Assembly: GCA_017165825.1 (NCBI GenBank)
Contig: CM029374.1
Coordinates: 5,587,670-5,651,669, forward strand
DNA length: 64,000 nt
Direction: 5' to 3'
Source of the DNA: Hepsetus odoe
Taxonomy: Eukaryota > Chordata > Actinopteri > Characiformes > Hepsetidae
Shown here in pieces: positions 12,101 through 27,200 of the stretch. Under the pieces are notes generated by a model, which saw only the letters and a list, made by a program, of their open reading frames with translations, did not search any database and was not told the origin of the DNA. Each line of letters starts with the position of its first letter. The stretch's first letter is position 1. Made by a program: the position numbers and the translations under genes.

Positions 12101-15100
12101 CTCTGTATGTTTCAACTGGAAAGTCAGAGTTATCACATCACTGATATTTTTGTAAATGACCATCGTGCTTGCCCCTGCGTGGACTCTGGAGAGAGGGAAG
12201 ATGGCATCGGGACCTTTCTTCTCGTCTTTGAACACAGTGTTTGCAATTGTCATCACTGCTCCTTTCAAGACTTCCCTGTCCGAAATAGGCTTTCTTGTTC
12301 TTTTTGTAAAAATGAGCAACTCTAAAGCTGATTTTTGTAACTTTTATCACCATCTTTGTGGAAAAAGACAGCGGTTTGTACAAATTTGCCTTTTACTCAC
12401 AGATTTTGCAGCCCGTAGTGACCTGCCAGGTGGGTAGTAAGCATGGAAGCTTTTAGGAAACGCTCTGAATTGTCTCTGTGCATCGTGCCGTCCCGCAAAT
12501 GAGACACTTGTGTTTCACTTTTGTAAAAAGAAAACAACTCTTCAGAGATCATCTTTCTCTCATTGCTTTGTTTTTGGGGATACTACCTCTCCATCATAGA
12601 TGTGTCCACTTACTTGTCTCGAACATTAAGATGAAGGTTTGTCACAAACAGGAGTCGCCACAGGATCGAAAGATTGTGGGTTCAAACCCCTCACCAGTAG
12701 GTTTCCCTGAGGTACCCTTGAGCACGGTACCGTACCCATCACTGCTCCTTGGGTGCTTTCATAGCTTCCCACCGCTGCATGGGTTAAATGCAGAGGTCCA
12801 ATTTTGTTGTGGTTGACTGTGTGCTGTGCTATGACCTCGCAATGACAAGAATAGTCACTTTCACATATTTACACAACATTATTGTTTGTGAAGTTTACCA
12901 TTTAGTATTACCAGTTTCAGCTCATCAGTGCACGTGTTATTGATTAAAAAACAAATACAATATCACTCAATTTAAGACAGAGCACCATGGTGACTTGCGC
13001 TATTTTTAGAGCGTGCCCTGTTGGGACTCACGTGATCCCTGCTGGCGATTGGTTGGACTGTTTTGGCTGCCTCTGTTGTAGTTTGTTAGACTAATTTGAC
13101 TGGACTTTGGTTTGTTTCCTGATGAATATAGAATGTCCAAATGAACCATGAACCTTTTAAGCTTTTTGCAGGCGTACTACACGGATATGAAAACAACATA
13201 AAAATGGACATAAATTACAAGTCCATTGCTAAGATGGAAAGAATAAGTTATGGTAAGGCGGGTCATGTTGGAAGAACTCTAGCTTGGGCCTGGCATTTTA
13301 GCATTTTTGGCATTCTCGGTACTCTAGAATGTTTTCAGAAGATAATCTTGGAAAGGAGGTTTCTACTGCGTTACTAAAATAGAAACCTATCTAACCACAT
13401 AAATATGAAATGATCTTTGCTTTCCTTAAAAGGTTTCACCACCATAACGCTACGACACACACACTTACACCCATTCCTACATCCACACACGTAGAATATC
13501 TCGGAAAGACTCCGCAGATCAGTTGGCCATTTCTGATATGTGTTATAACATGCTCTTTGAAAATCCAGCTATATTTAATGGCATTTCAGCACTTATTGGG
13601 TTTGCTCCCAGATCCTTCAGATGCCCTTGAGCAAGGTACCGTCCCCATCACTGCTCCTCGGGCACTTTACATAGCTGCCCCCTGCTGCACGTGTGTGTAT
13701 GGGTGAAGTGCAGAGGAAGCACTTAGCTTCACTGTGTTCTGTGCTGGGTTTCATGATGGAAATTAGTAACTTTGACCTTCACTTATAGTGACATACAAGT
13801 TTTTTTTATTTAAACCTCTCCGTTTGCACCTCAGAATGCCTGCCTGAATCATCAAACCTGCCGCAAATCATATTTCAGCGCTAAATTTCAGACTTGCTTA
13901 TGCAGTTCCTGACACTATATGAAACAAAATGTCTACAAAAACGTATAAACATATGCCGTATGGGTTAAAAAGTAATAGCAGACGTTTTAAAGTGGAAGTT
14001 TTTTCTGTATGTGGGTCAATTTAATAAGTAACATTGTTTCATACAGTGTCAGGAACTGCATAAGCAAGTCTATTTGAGTTTGTACAATGAGATAGTTAAA
14101 GCTTCCGTTACTTGCTGCCTGCATTGTCTTCATAGCTGCAGTGCAAATCTAAAGAAGCAAACTTCATTTTCACTTCAGATGCAAATTGTGAGAGGAAACT
14201 CAAGGTAAACTCAGGGTTTAAACACAAGGTACATTTCCTTTTGATGTGCATTGAAGTTAGAAGGACTTCTTTGGGGTGCATTTTGGGGCAGGGTCTTTGA
14301 ATTGAGCTTTTTTCAACTTTATATCTGTCTTGAAATCATGAATAAACTGATGCAAATCTCAAATAATAGAAATGAAAAAGTGAAAGTGACAACCCTTGTC
14401 ATTGCGAGGTCACAGCACTGCACACCATGAACCACAACGAAATTGGACCTCTGCTTTTAACCCATGCACACAAACACCATGCAGCAGTGGGCAGCTATTG
14501 AAAGTGCCCGGGGAGCAGTGACGGGGACGGTACCTTGCTCAGGGGTACCTCAGGGCAACCTACTTGTGAGGGAATCGAACCCACAATCTTCTGATGCAGG
14601 GCCAACTCCTAACCACTAGGCCATGACTTTTCAGATTAAGGGGGCAAACTACAGGTACAGGCTACTTTGATGTCAATATAACTTGATAGAACCTGAATTT
14701 GGTTTATTTCCTTTGAATGGAAGTGGAAAATTCAAATCAGATTCAAATCAATTAGTGTTATCCACTAAGCTTGTTAACATGCTGCCTGTTTTTGTTTATT
14801 AAAATATTCTAGGTGTACTGCAGTTAAGCAAACTGTCTTTGAGAAGAAAAAAAAAACTATTTGTAAGACTGATGTTATCACTGCATTATTTATTAATCTC
14901 TTCATATTAAACTGCACTTTGGGACACTTCTGCTGGCCAGGAGTCGGGATTGGTTAACACCACAGGGATTCCCAGTAATTGTATCTTGGGTGTATGAAGT
15001 CAAGAGTTCTGTTGAAAGTGCCGTGCAGTGCTCACTATACTGCATTACATAAAATATATTTGACAAGTATTGCTTGCAGAATACCTGTTTCAACAGGAGG

Positions 15101-18100
15101 AACAGGAGAACTTTGGATTGAGCTGAACCTATATTGCAGTAAAATGAACATAACATCTATTTTTGGTGATTCCAGTAACACACCATTATTCAGATCAAAT
15201 GCTTCCACTAGTTTGGTTGCAGATAAACATACAAAGTGATTCTAATATGTCTATGTAGCTTAGAAATGAGTACAAAATGATACCGATAGAATCATGTTTT
15301 AAAAGCGCTGATGGCACTGTCAGATTACTACATTAATTATAGCAGTGTATTATAATACATTGCTGTATTATATACTATAATATGAAGTAATTCCACACTT
15401 TTAAACTGCAGTTTACAGTACTGCACAAAACTATCAAGCCATTTAGCAGATCCTCTTATCCAGAATACAGGGAAAGTCCCCATACAGCAACTTGTGGTTG
15501 AGTTTTGTTCAGGAATCCAACAGTGGTAGTGCAGGAGGTGGGATTCGAACCCATGACTTCTTGGTCCAGAGGTCAATGTCCTTCCACTAGAACACCACCA
15601 CCCTCATTTCATTATGTTTTGCTTCTAAAGAGCCAGACTTCCTTGTAATTTTGAAGAACGGTTTTCCAGGGTTCCTATAGGACAAACTTATTGGTTCTTA
15701 TTTTCGGTGCAGTCCACGGTGACTTAAGTATGAATCATTGAAGCAGCGGGGCAGTGGTGGCCTAGTGGTTAGGGTGTTGGCTGCATGATTGGAGGATCGG
15801 GGGTTCGAACCCCTTTCCAATAGGTTGCCCTGAGGTACCCTTGAGCAAAGTGCTGTCCCTGTCACGCTCCTCCCTGTGATGGGCCGGCGACCTGTCAAGG
15901 GTGTGTCCCTGTGGACTCCAGCTGGGATGTGACCCTGCTTGGGACAAGTGGCAGAGAGTGACTGACATTCAAGTAGAACCCATCTAAGAATGAAGCAGTG
16001 AAGGCACAGGTTCAGATGGATTAGAATACAGGTAATGCTGCATCTTTGCACCAATTTTGCATTTGTTCCACTTTCCTTAAGTAATTTACTTGGCCAAAAT
16101 GTGCCAAAGATGAGAAACTTTGACATTAAATATTATTTTTACACCAACAAGATTAATCCCTAAAATATAAAGAAATGAGAGGTAACTCAAAACCGTTTCT
16201 CAGTATGTATTTAGGAAAAACAGCTATTAGAGCTACTTTATTATCATGAATAGCAGTAAATTCGGCCATGGTCTCATTCGCATCATTTGCTTGTTCTTAC
16301 ACAACATTTCTGCAAAGTAAAGATCAAATAAAGCAAAATATGTCACCAAATATGTTTAAATATGAGCATTTTCCATATTGACATGAAGTGGAATTGCTCC
16401 AGGGGCTAATTCAGGTTAAAATATATCCTTCAAGCACGCATTTTGCGAAACGTTAGGACTTTTTGCGTGCTTTTTGTCTAAAGTCCTGTTATCATAAGTT
16501 AAATACAGTTGAAGACAGACATGTGAAGAACTCTCTGACACTCAAAGAGGTGGAATGGATTCTGTTCAAACTTGCCTGTTTAATGTTTGACTTGTGTGTA
16601 TGGCTTACCACTAATTAGCAAGTATTTGAAGTGTGGATATTTGGGTGGAGGAGTTAAGGCTGAGTATACGGTCCTATGAAAAATTCTTAATTCCTTTTCT
16701 TTTTACATCTATCTTTGTATATTTACATCACCAAATTAAAAAAAAAAGTATAATACAAAAGCCAATAGGAGTTAATACAACTCAGCTATGATATAGTAAT
16801 TGACCTGAACTAATTCTTTAGCTGCAACAACTGCTATGAAATGATTCCATTGAGAGGAGATCCGTTTTTGCCATCGCTGTGAAGAAACTTCTGCCCAGAC
16901 TTCTCTACAAAAACGTTATAATTCAGCTCAGTTAAAAAGATTTACACTTTTTCACCTCAAAGATGTTCAGGTCAAGAACCAGGCCTCTGCAAATTCTTCA
17001 TTTTATTTGTTCTTAGTCTTTTAGAGATGGACTTGCTCTCATGCTCTTGATTGTTGTGCTGCTACATAACAACATTGCAATTCAGATCCTAAACTGATGA
17101 CCAGAGAGTTTACAGTTGTACTTTCCTATAGCGAGCTGAATTCATCTTTACCTTTATTATGAGAATTCGCCAAACTCTTGTAGCAGCAAAGGATTTCCAC
17201 ACCATCACAATACCATCAAAACTCTGGATTTGACTCTGGAATTCTGCATTAGCAGCAGACATGTGATCCATGTCTTCCAAAAGGTTCCATTTTTGACTCA
17301 GTACTTAAAAAAGATTTTGGAGGCTGTTTTCTGGCAAATGGTAAATGTGTCTTTATGTTTCTCTTGCAAAGCAGTGGTTTTTGTCTTGGCACCCTCCCAT
17401 GGAAAGCATTTATGTCTAGTGCCTCTCCGAAAGTGTAACCATTACCAGAGCTGAGAGCAACCTGCAGCTCCTTAGATGTTCTTCTGGGCTTTTCATTCAT
17501 TTCTTGGATGAGTTTTTGATGAGCTCTTGAAGTGATTTTGCTGAGCTGCTTTGGCAGATTTAACATTGTGTCAGAGTTTGAGAGACCTTTTCCTATCTGA
17601 TTTATTTCAACTATTATTTATGTGTTCTAGAAATGTTTAGATTGCGGCCTGTTTAATGGAAGATAGACTTTTCCTCACCTTTCCACACTTTGACTATGAT
17701 GTAGTTTCAAAACCTACTTCCCCAGTCCATATAAACATTATATAGAATTATTTTTTGTTTGTTTCCAACAAATATTTTGAAATTGAGAGGTTTCTCAGAA
17801 CACAATGTATTTTGCTTATATTGTATATATTTTACATGCAATACATATTTTAAAGATAGAAGTAGAATCATTTTATTTGGAGTTTGTTTCAAACTTTTGA
17901 AAGATAATATATAATACTGTGTCTGTGTGCCTTATGGGGTTATGTCTTTATTTGATGTATGTGTGAGGAATCTCTGTCTAACCTCGGGCTGTACCCTCGT
18001 AACTACTTAAGTGAACGATCCCAGTGCGCTCAAAAGTGGGTCAGTGCTGTAAGAGTTCCCCTCACTGTCGGGACCCATCATCCACTGGGGCACAGAATGG

Positions 18101-18154
18101 ATAACACATGCTTGGAGGGGGCAAATGAGGGGAGGGCAAACTCTCTTTTACACA

Positions 18155-18205
<51 letters not shown>

Positions 18206-21200
18206 ATTGTCATAACAAACTTTCAGTGTTTGCTCTCACAGTTTCTCCTTATAATGTGTTTCTTATGTTTCTCTTTCAAATCTGTCACTCTTTATGTCTC
18301 ACTTGCTCTCTCAGTCACATGCTCATTTGTTCAATCACTTACCCTTAGTCTACCCCCTCCTCGGCGGTTGTAAGAGCCCCTCTGGGGATACATTATACTG
18401 TCTACAGCAGCCATGATTTCAGACAGAGAAAAGCTGCCTAAAAGAGTGAGAGAGGGCAAAGGATGAAGAGAACATGCTTAAACATGAAAAAAACGATTTG
18501 TGCGTGTGGAGCATTAATGAGTTCGCTCAGTCGTCTACTGATGCATAGAGGTGGATAAAAGAACACACCCTATAATCCTTACTGGCCAGTTTATTAGGAA
18601 CACAATCTCTGTTCATTTTGTCTATGTTATGTGTGTGTTCATGTTTTTGTATTTGTTTGTATAAAACTGTCTGCGATAACTGATGATGAAAGTATGAAAG
18701 AAGGCCAAGTAGGTTTGAATATTCAAAGTTCTCTCTGTAACTTAAATTAGAGTCAGCAAATCTTTACAGCTTGTGGAATCAACTGATTTTGTAAAAAGTA
18801 AAAATGCAAAAATAAAAAAAACTAATTTAGTTGACAATCAGTTAAACCAAGAACCCCATACTTGATTGCTGTCAGCCCAGTTGAATCTAAACTTAAGTCT
18901 AATCTAAAATTAACTTAAGTGTAACATTTTCAACTATGTGAATCAGGTGATTTAATAAGCAACACACTGCTGCTATCAAAAATAAATCCTGGAAGAGGTG
19001 AGAAAGAAAGTTCTATAAAGTAATTAAAGCTCATTGTTAGAAAGATGCCTAGCAAAAATGTTCATGCGAGAATTGCATGACAAGAACCTCCAATATGAAT
19101 TACAGGATTATCTCACATTTCCCAAAAATACCCCTCCATGACTTAAAATACAAAATAAAAGTTTTGGAATGCAGTGGTGCTGTCAAATCTGCCTTTGAGC
19201 ATTCAGTAAAAAAGACCACCAAACCATGAGCTCATAACAGTCAAACATGGTGGTGGTAGTGTCATCTTGAAACCAAGATCTTCATGGCTTTCTATAAAAA
19301 TCCTGCTGGAGAATGTACAGACATCCAAGCGCAATTATGCTACGCAGCTACAAATCCAAAGCAAGTCATCTTCTGATTGGTTGAAACAAAACAGAATTAA
19401 GATGTTGGAGTGGATTCGTCCAAATCATAACTGGAACCCTGTTGGGCCTTTTGGAAATTTGTGCTTAAAAAGCTTTCCAGTATTGCTGAAGGACAAAGAA
19501 CAGTGGGCCGCAGTACCTCCACAGAGATCTGAAAGGCCGATTGGTTACAATTTATGCTCCTAAAGCATAGCACAAGCAAGTTGGGGTCACTTTTTCCCCC
19601 ACTGGTGATGTATAGGTGTTTGTTGAGTCTATTCCATTTATATAAGTCAAAATGATTTCCATATTTTCCCTGCATGGAAAGGAACTTTACAGAATCTAAG
19701 CCACCAGTAAGCAAGACGAAGGTGAAAACTCCCTAAAGCTAAAGAGAAAGGTCGAATGGGAAACCCATCCTCCTCCAGTCCAGACACTCCAGACAGCAAG
19801 AGAGAAAACAAGAAAATCGATACTACGTCAAAAATCTGTAAGAGTGAAACGTTGTTGAAAAAGTTAATTTACATTTATACACATGAATTTGATCATTAAA
19901 AATTCAGATAAATTCATAACCTGTTGTCATGAATCAAAGAAAACTGGTAATTCATGTTCTCTCTCATGCACATTTGAGTTAAACAGTCAAATCAAAGTAT
20001 ATAGATGTGCAATCCTTTAAGCCAGCATTACGTTTCTCATTTTGGTGACAGGACAGTGTTGCTATGATGCTCTTCTTAAGCTCATAAGCTGAAGCCAGGC
20101 TTGCTTCTGTCTGACTTTGAGAAAGCAGCTGGTGCTGTGGGGAAATGAATCACTTCCACGTCTCCCCTCATCCCTAATTTAACTCTCTCTGATTTAAATC
20201 TCTCATGTCTGCCTGTTTCCACACAGGCCAAAGAAAAGCACTTGCTGTCCAGTTAGGTTCTGCTGTATTGGAGACCATATGTTGGGCTTATGAACCCAAT
20301 TGTTTTCTTAAATTACCCATCTTCCAGCCGCCCACGCTGTGGTCTGCGAATGCTTTCATGTGGTTACGCCAACGCTGGGTAAAATTGAGTCATATGGTAT
20401 AAGAAGACAATGTAAATCATGCGTGAAAATGAGAAAGACATTAAGATTGCGAACTTTTATGCTCATTCATCACATGCATAGGGTGCAATTTGGAAGCAAT
20501 TTGTCTGTGAAATCCCCATATACGTGTGCATGTACACACTAGCAGCCTCACATGAGCTGTGTAGCATCCAGGTCAGGTTTCAACTTGTGCTCACCCTCAC
20601 AGTTTATCATCATACACAGATTTCCAGCCTACATTCCACTGAAACTAAGGAAGGCCCACAAAGTTTGTGATGCACATCAGATTACTAGCTTTAAGTTGTA
20701 GGCCAGAATGCTATTTAATATGTGTGATGAAGTTGGTACAACATTGAATATTCAGACTGTTTGCAAAATAAAAGCAGAAAGCTGCTGTTAATTTTCAGGA
20801 GTAGGTTGAACGTTTGCTGTTTGTCTTGCTTATTGCTAAGGGACATGATCTTCCAGGATGTTCTTATCATTTATTGTCTAAAAGCCCATGATTTAATATC
20901 TACAATCATCTTTCGAATGTTCTGCCACAGTTGATTTGACGTCATTTTCCTGACCAGAAGAAAGCCTACATCCTGTAATGTGGGGTGATAGTGCTAGTGT
21001 TAGGATGCTAACAGCTACTTACAGCTCTGCCACCATTGAGTTCCACAGCAGAAACCCTTAACCCCTTAACCCCAAGTTGCTCCAGGTGGACTTTCCCTTT
21101 AGTTAGGAAATGGAAGTCGCTCTGGACAAGAGCATCTGCTAAATGCTGTTAATGGAGATGGTGATGGTCTAGTGGTGAGGTGCATGACTACTTGCCAATG

Positions 21201-24200
21201 CATCGCAGGGCAGACACACAGACAAACACACACTCACACCTAGAAGGCAAAAACAAAGAGAACGGGTACTACTGTTGCTATGAAACACCAACAACTGATG
21301 ACAGGTTCATTGAGCTCTGAGGCCCTTTGTTTTCTCAAAGATAAAAAAAGAAAACTGTTTTAGAGAAATGGTACAGGGGCTCCACGTGACCTTCTTTTTT
21401 ACATACAGCAAACCTAAAGCTACATTGATGTAATGTTCTTGACATGTGAGCACATTCATTATCTCAGTTTCTCTTTGAGGGATAGTTCATACTGTTTATA
21501 CAGCATGGTGCATGGATCCAGAATCATTTAATCTTTCCTGAAGCTGCCATCACATATAGCTTCCTCAGTGATGATTGAAATTCAAATATTTTATATTTTT
21601 TGTGAGTTGATTGTTCATATTGTTGCATATAGATCTGTATTATAAATGTTAAAAATCTGTTAAATATGTGTGCCTTTGCATAAAAAAAAAAAGATCTGGC
21701 CTATAGATGTTAGATTTATGTTGTTATGTTGTTTATTTATGTTGTTGGCATGTTTCAGGTTATTTTTAGTGTAAACGCAGATTTGAGGTATATATATATA
21801 TATGATAAAATCTTACTCTGCAGCCCTTCAGTAGTGTTGGAAGTGAGCTGAAGGAACTGCAGCATTTGATTACATTACAAGTTGGTACTACCTTTGTGAA
21901 GTGGGTCAGATTGTCATGCATGCGTGGTAGCAATAGTCTGGAATGCTTTTTTTTTTTTTTTACCTTTTTCTTCTCTCTTCCCTCAGTCAGGCTGATCAGA
22001 GTGCTCCCGTTGAACAGTAATGCCATTCTGAAAACAATGAAACGCCTTGATTCACTGATCAGTGCTATAAACACTGACAGGTGAAGTGAAGAACTTTTAT
22101 CATCTTGTTAAAATGGCACCCACCAAAGAGTGGGATCTATTTGGCTGCAGATGAACAGCCCATTCTTGTAGGAACCAGGGAAAACAGGGCAAACACAAGG
22201 TTCTCAGGCTCGTTCCTGGTACCTTTAAAAAATGAAGATAAAACATTGACAGCATCATGCCCAATTCTTGCTGATACATGTGGGGAACAACGTTGGGCCA
22301 GATCCCACAGAAAAGCAACTGGAGCACATGATATTCACATGGAGACCAAGCAAACCCTCTTATGGCAACAGTATTCGAGAATGTCACTCACGTATGCTCT
22401 GAAAGTGCATCTGTTTGAAACTCCTCTGGTCCATACAGGACAACTGCTTCACAACTCTTTGGTACCATATCAACACACCAGCATTCCAAAAGTACTGGAA
22501 GTACCCAATGTACTCAGAAAATGCCCTTTGTCACAGTAACATCATCATCTAGCACATGCACGTTACCAGTTTACCTGTGTTAGATTTTTCGCTTGAATGC
22601 AGTTTTGGAGTCATTAAGCTTTATGTTTCCCCTGGTGATGGGTTGTTCCTTGTGCCCCCTGCCATAAACACACACACCTGGGTTAAGTATACTTTTACAG
22701 GCCAGCTGGCTCATGACTCAGAGGGCAGCTATAGGACAACCACATAGCAAAAACTCCTCGTTTTCCTCATCTCAGCATCACCAAATGATCCTAAGTACAC
22801 CTTTAATGTGCATAGCCCCCCGACATCCAATAAAAATTATTTTGCAAGTTCAGATGACGCGTTCAGCATGCTACATGGTCATAATAAAACGACTAGAAGA
22901 GAAAAAACTCAAGTTGGAATTTCTTCTGCTTTACATTTACAGCATTTAGCAGGTACTCTTATCCAGAGCGACTTCCAGTTCCTGAATGTAGGGACGCTCC
23001 GCTTGGAGCAAATTGGTGTTAAGGGTTTTGCTCACGAACCCAGTGTGGTAATGCTGGAGGTGGTATTCGAACTTGCGACCTCTTGGTCCATAGGTCAGGA
23101 GCCTTCCACTAGACCACCATCACCCGTGTTAAACTGGAAGACCTCGTGTGTAGAGGTCACAGTCATTTTTCACAACCTGCTGTGGCCTATAGGGGCCCTG
23201 CTAAACTCCAGAGATGCATTCATTTGCATTTGCTTTTCAGATTCAAGGTTAAAAAAAAAGAAAAAAAAGAAAATGGCTTCTGCAGATTCAGTGCAAATAG
23301 CTTTTTTTTTTTTTTTTTTACATGTATTATGCTGTATTATGCTGTTTTTCAACATTTCCACCAGCATATATGTGATTTTTGTGCGACAGCAAATGTTACC
23401 AGGATTCTACATATTGTAAGTTAGTTTGTTGTAACATTAGTTATATGAACAAACCTGCCTTCTGACTAAGCTGCTTAGCTTAGAAAAGGCATGTACTTGA
23501 AAGGCACTATAGGCTGGACACCCACATCAGGCTGCTCTTGTGCAATAAGAGCAACCATGAAGTTCAATTTTACATTCCTTTTTTAAAGTTTTACTTCAGC
23601 TCTTTCAGCATAGCAGATGACTCCATCATGCCAACCATCCCTTTATATGGAGTGAAATGAAAGTGAAAGTGACATTTTGCCATGCAGGGAGCAACCATAC
23701 GCCATGCCCGGGGAACAGTTTTGAGCCTCAGAAATATATAATTCCCAAACAATCAGTACCTCTAGTGATAAGATACTTGACTATAGCTCTATGGACCAAG
23801 CAGTCACCTCTAGCACCACCACCACTGGGTTCCTGAGCAAGACCCTTAACCATGAGTTGCTGCAGGAGGACTGTCCCTGTATTTTTGGATATGGAAGTCG
23901 CTCTGGATAAGAGCGTCTGAAAATGCTGTAAATGTAAATGTTAAAGTCACATGATCTGAATCTGACGAGCATGAATTGGTAAGAGCATACCTTCAAATAA
24001 AAAAGATTCCTTCAAAAAGAAAGCAAGTACTTTACAAAGAAATTCTTACAGCGTTTCATGGCTGTGTGTTTACCATAAAAATAGCAGCGCAAGTTGATTT
24101 TACGATGTGAATTATTACTATGAGACACTAAGATTGAATTCTTCTTTAAAGGAAGGTTTGTAGATCAGAAGGAACTAGTGTCTGGGGTGAGTTTTCCAGG

Positions 24201-27200
24201 TGGTTGCTAAATGCTGACATGTTTCTTCAACACCTGAAAAGTCAAATTGACATGCTGTGTTGGCACAGAGTAGCTGATTTAGGGACTGTCTTTATGTCTG
24301 TAATGGATCCTATTGCCTTGGATACGGCACACGACATGTTCTTCATTTAACTCTGTATATCTAATGTGTGAGTTGATTCTAACAGACACATGCCTTACAC
24401 CTTAGTGACGGTGCTTCATTTTGGAGTCATTGCCAACTAATATTAAGGACTTCCACATCCAGGCCATTTGTCTATGCAAAAATTAATGTTTTCATTTTCA
24501 TTTCATTAATGTTAGGCACCAGGATCGGGAGGCCACGGGTTCAAATCCCTAACCATTAGGTTACCCTGCGTTACCTTTGAGCAAGGTACCATCCCCATCA
24601 CTGCTCACTGGCCACTTTCAATAGCTGCCCCCTGCTGCATGGTTGGTAAGGGTTAAATGCAGAGGCTGCGTTTTGTTGTGGTTCACTGTGTGTTGTGCTT
24701 TGTTTCACAATGACCACTTGTCACTTTCACTTTTTTTTTTAATCATGCCTTATGCACCATGTAAGAACGTTGCACATCTTTACTGTTACCGTGTACTGGG
24801 TTCTATTAAAAGTGAATCATTGAATAAAGAGCGAAGCACAAAACTTTCCACTTTGGTAGATCAGCTGAGAACTGGTCCATGAGACTAGCAAAGTCAGCAG
24901 TCACTCAGATCTTATTTATAAAACATACCCAAAACTTACCCACTCAAACCGCATCCACAACTTTAATAAGGTGGTGCAGCCCAAAAAATCAGTTCTTTTT
25001 TTGGCTGCTTTGTGAATTCCAACCCTCGTGTTTTGAAAGGGCTGCAGTAGTGGGGAAGCGAGTCATGCTGTAAAAATCTTCCTATTTTGACTTCTTAACA
25101 ACCCCATAATTAAAAAAATGGTTGCACGTATGTTTGAAGGACAAAATGTATATAATAGTGGTGACCTTTTTTTCCAAAGAGGAAAAAAACCATGAACTCC
25201 GGATGCTAACGACAGAAAAAAAATGTCAAATTGACCCTGGAAGTAACAAAGTAACTCCGTTATGTGATTTTTTCTTTTTCTGGCGACCTCTTACTTTTAC
25301 ACCCTACACCCTACAGCACAAATATCTGCACTTTCTACATATTCAAAACTTCCATATGTCTTCTCAACATGAAGAGTGGGTTGCCCTGAGGTACCTCTGA
25401 GCAAGGTACTGTCCCTATTACTGCTCCCCGGGCGCTGGATATATCTGCCCCAGGTTAAACCAAAAGGATGCATTTCGTTGGGGTTCTGCTGTGTTTCAAA
25501 ATGACAAAAAGTCACTTTCACTTTCAAATGGACACAAACACATGGAAAACAGGATCCCTTGGAGAATATACAGACGATCAGAGTAAACACTCTAAACATA
25601 CATTGATGTCGATGTCAGGAGGACATCGGAAAGCAGCAAAAGGAAAGGAAAGCAGCGACGTTAATGTTCGTTATTTTCAGTCGATTGTTTTTTAATATAT
25701 TTGATGTATCAGAAAGAAAATAGAAAATTTATGATTGAAAATAACGTTAAAATTGAGCTCATTCATAGTAGGACAACATCCGCGACTAACTTTTTTGACC
25801 TGAAACTCCCCAGAAACTCCCCAGCTGTCTGCTTCTCTGATTACCCACCCATATGCTAAAGCTGTTATCACTGGAGCAGTGGCCACTGGCAATGCTATAC
25901 CTGTTTCTTGTTCCAATTGAGTGGAAGAAGAGAAGATGGAAGAGTGTGTGGGGTGAGGGGTGGGGGGGGGTTCTCACCAGTCATCATCACCTTTATCCTC
26001 CTCTATTTATAAGCCAGCTCAGGTTAACTCAAGTTCAGTTTGTTCAGGGTTAAACACGCAACCCCCAGATCAGTTTACTGTTCAGGACTGCCAGTTCACT
26101 TCCTCTGCACTGGAAAGCTGAAGTGTGCGAACGAGGTGACCGTTTTATAACCCAAGGTTAGTCTAAAGTAGTATTGAGCAGGCAACTAGACAGACGACAT
26201 TCACAAGTTTGTGCTGTCTTCACATATTATATGCAAGAAAGTTTATGTTTACCATAAAATTAGGATGAAAATAGCTTAAAGAAAAAAATCTCCTTTGATA
26301 ATAGGCCTGAAATTAGGAACATTATATTATTTATATTAGATTTTATTTATAATATAGCTTCCATATTAGGAAGATATAATATAAAGTATTTTAGGATACT
26401 ATTAGATTTGCAGTTCTTGCGAGTAAAATTGTGGTTATAATAAAAAAAACATTTTTTTATAAATATAAAAAATAATTAAAAAGGAAATATAACATTTAGA
26501 AATGGCTAAATCCTTTAACTGCTACATTTCTAGATATTGTACATTTTTCAGATGACTTTACTTTTAGCATTTTATTTTTGCATCTTTTTTAGTGATTGCT
26601 GAGCTAATTTGAATGTCTAATTAAGGCATGCAGTTTGCACAATGCTAATTGGTAGTTGGGATGCAATTTGAAAATCATACTGGTATCAGCAGATATTTTC
26701 AAAACAGTATTATGTTTTAATTGAGCAGCATGTTGAGGCGATGGTGTGCAAAAATGGTCTGATTCTTCTGATCTGACACACTTTTAACTAAAAATGAATC
26801 TAAAACAAGTTCTTTTGTTCTGATCCAGGTTTATCCCAATTTCTGCTATTTTTATGTTGGTATTGGGATTGGCGAATGAAGAAATCAAATATCAGCATTG
26901 GACTAAATATCCCACATGGATGCATCCTTAATTGGTATCCATAAGCTTCCATTATTTCCATTTTATATCTTTGAGTTTCTAACGTTCTACAAGTTCAGCA
27001 GCCTCTTGAAATGAGCTTTTGATGTGAATATAATCTTTGCTTTTAGGCAGTTTTGCAAAACTCGTAGTCTGTTTCAGGAGTGACTTGAATACAGTTAGAC
27101 AGGCCCATAATTCACAGAGAGATGCAGAGGTAAGAATTTCAGTCCCTCTGGTATCCATATCAGCCTCGGCTCCTCTGCTGTCTGTTGGCTAACTCTATTT

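Noticed and set aside
12053..12440. Overlapping open frames on both strands in htra1 intron 3
   Set aside because: Mutually shadowing frames with no recognised domain or splice support.
14500..14630. Possible tRNA genes at the many B-box sequences (for example 14570, 33950, 38020, 44770)
   Set aside because: Each sits in a SINE A or B body with recognisable tail. No complete cloverleaf stands alone.
17959..18348. 129-residue frame across the (CT)23 tract
   Set aside because: Ser-Leu repetition comes from the microsatellite; flanking residues show no domain.
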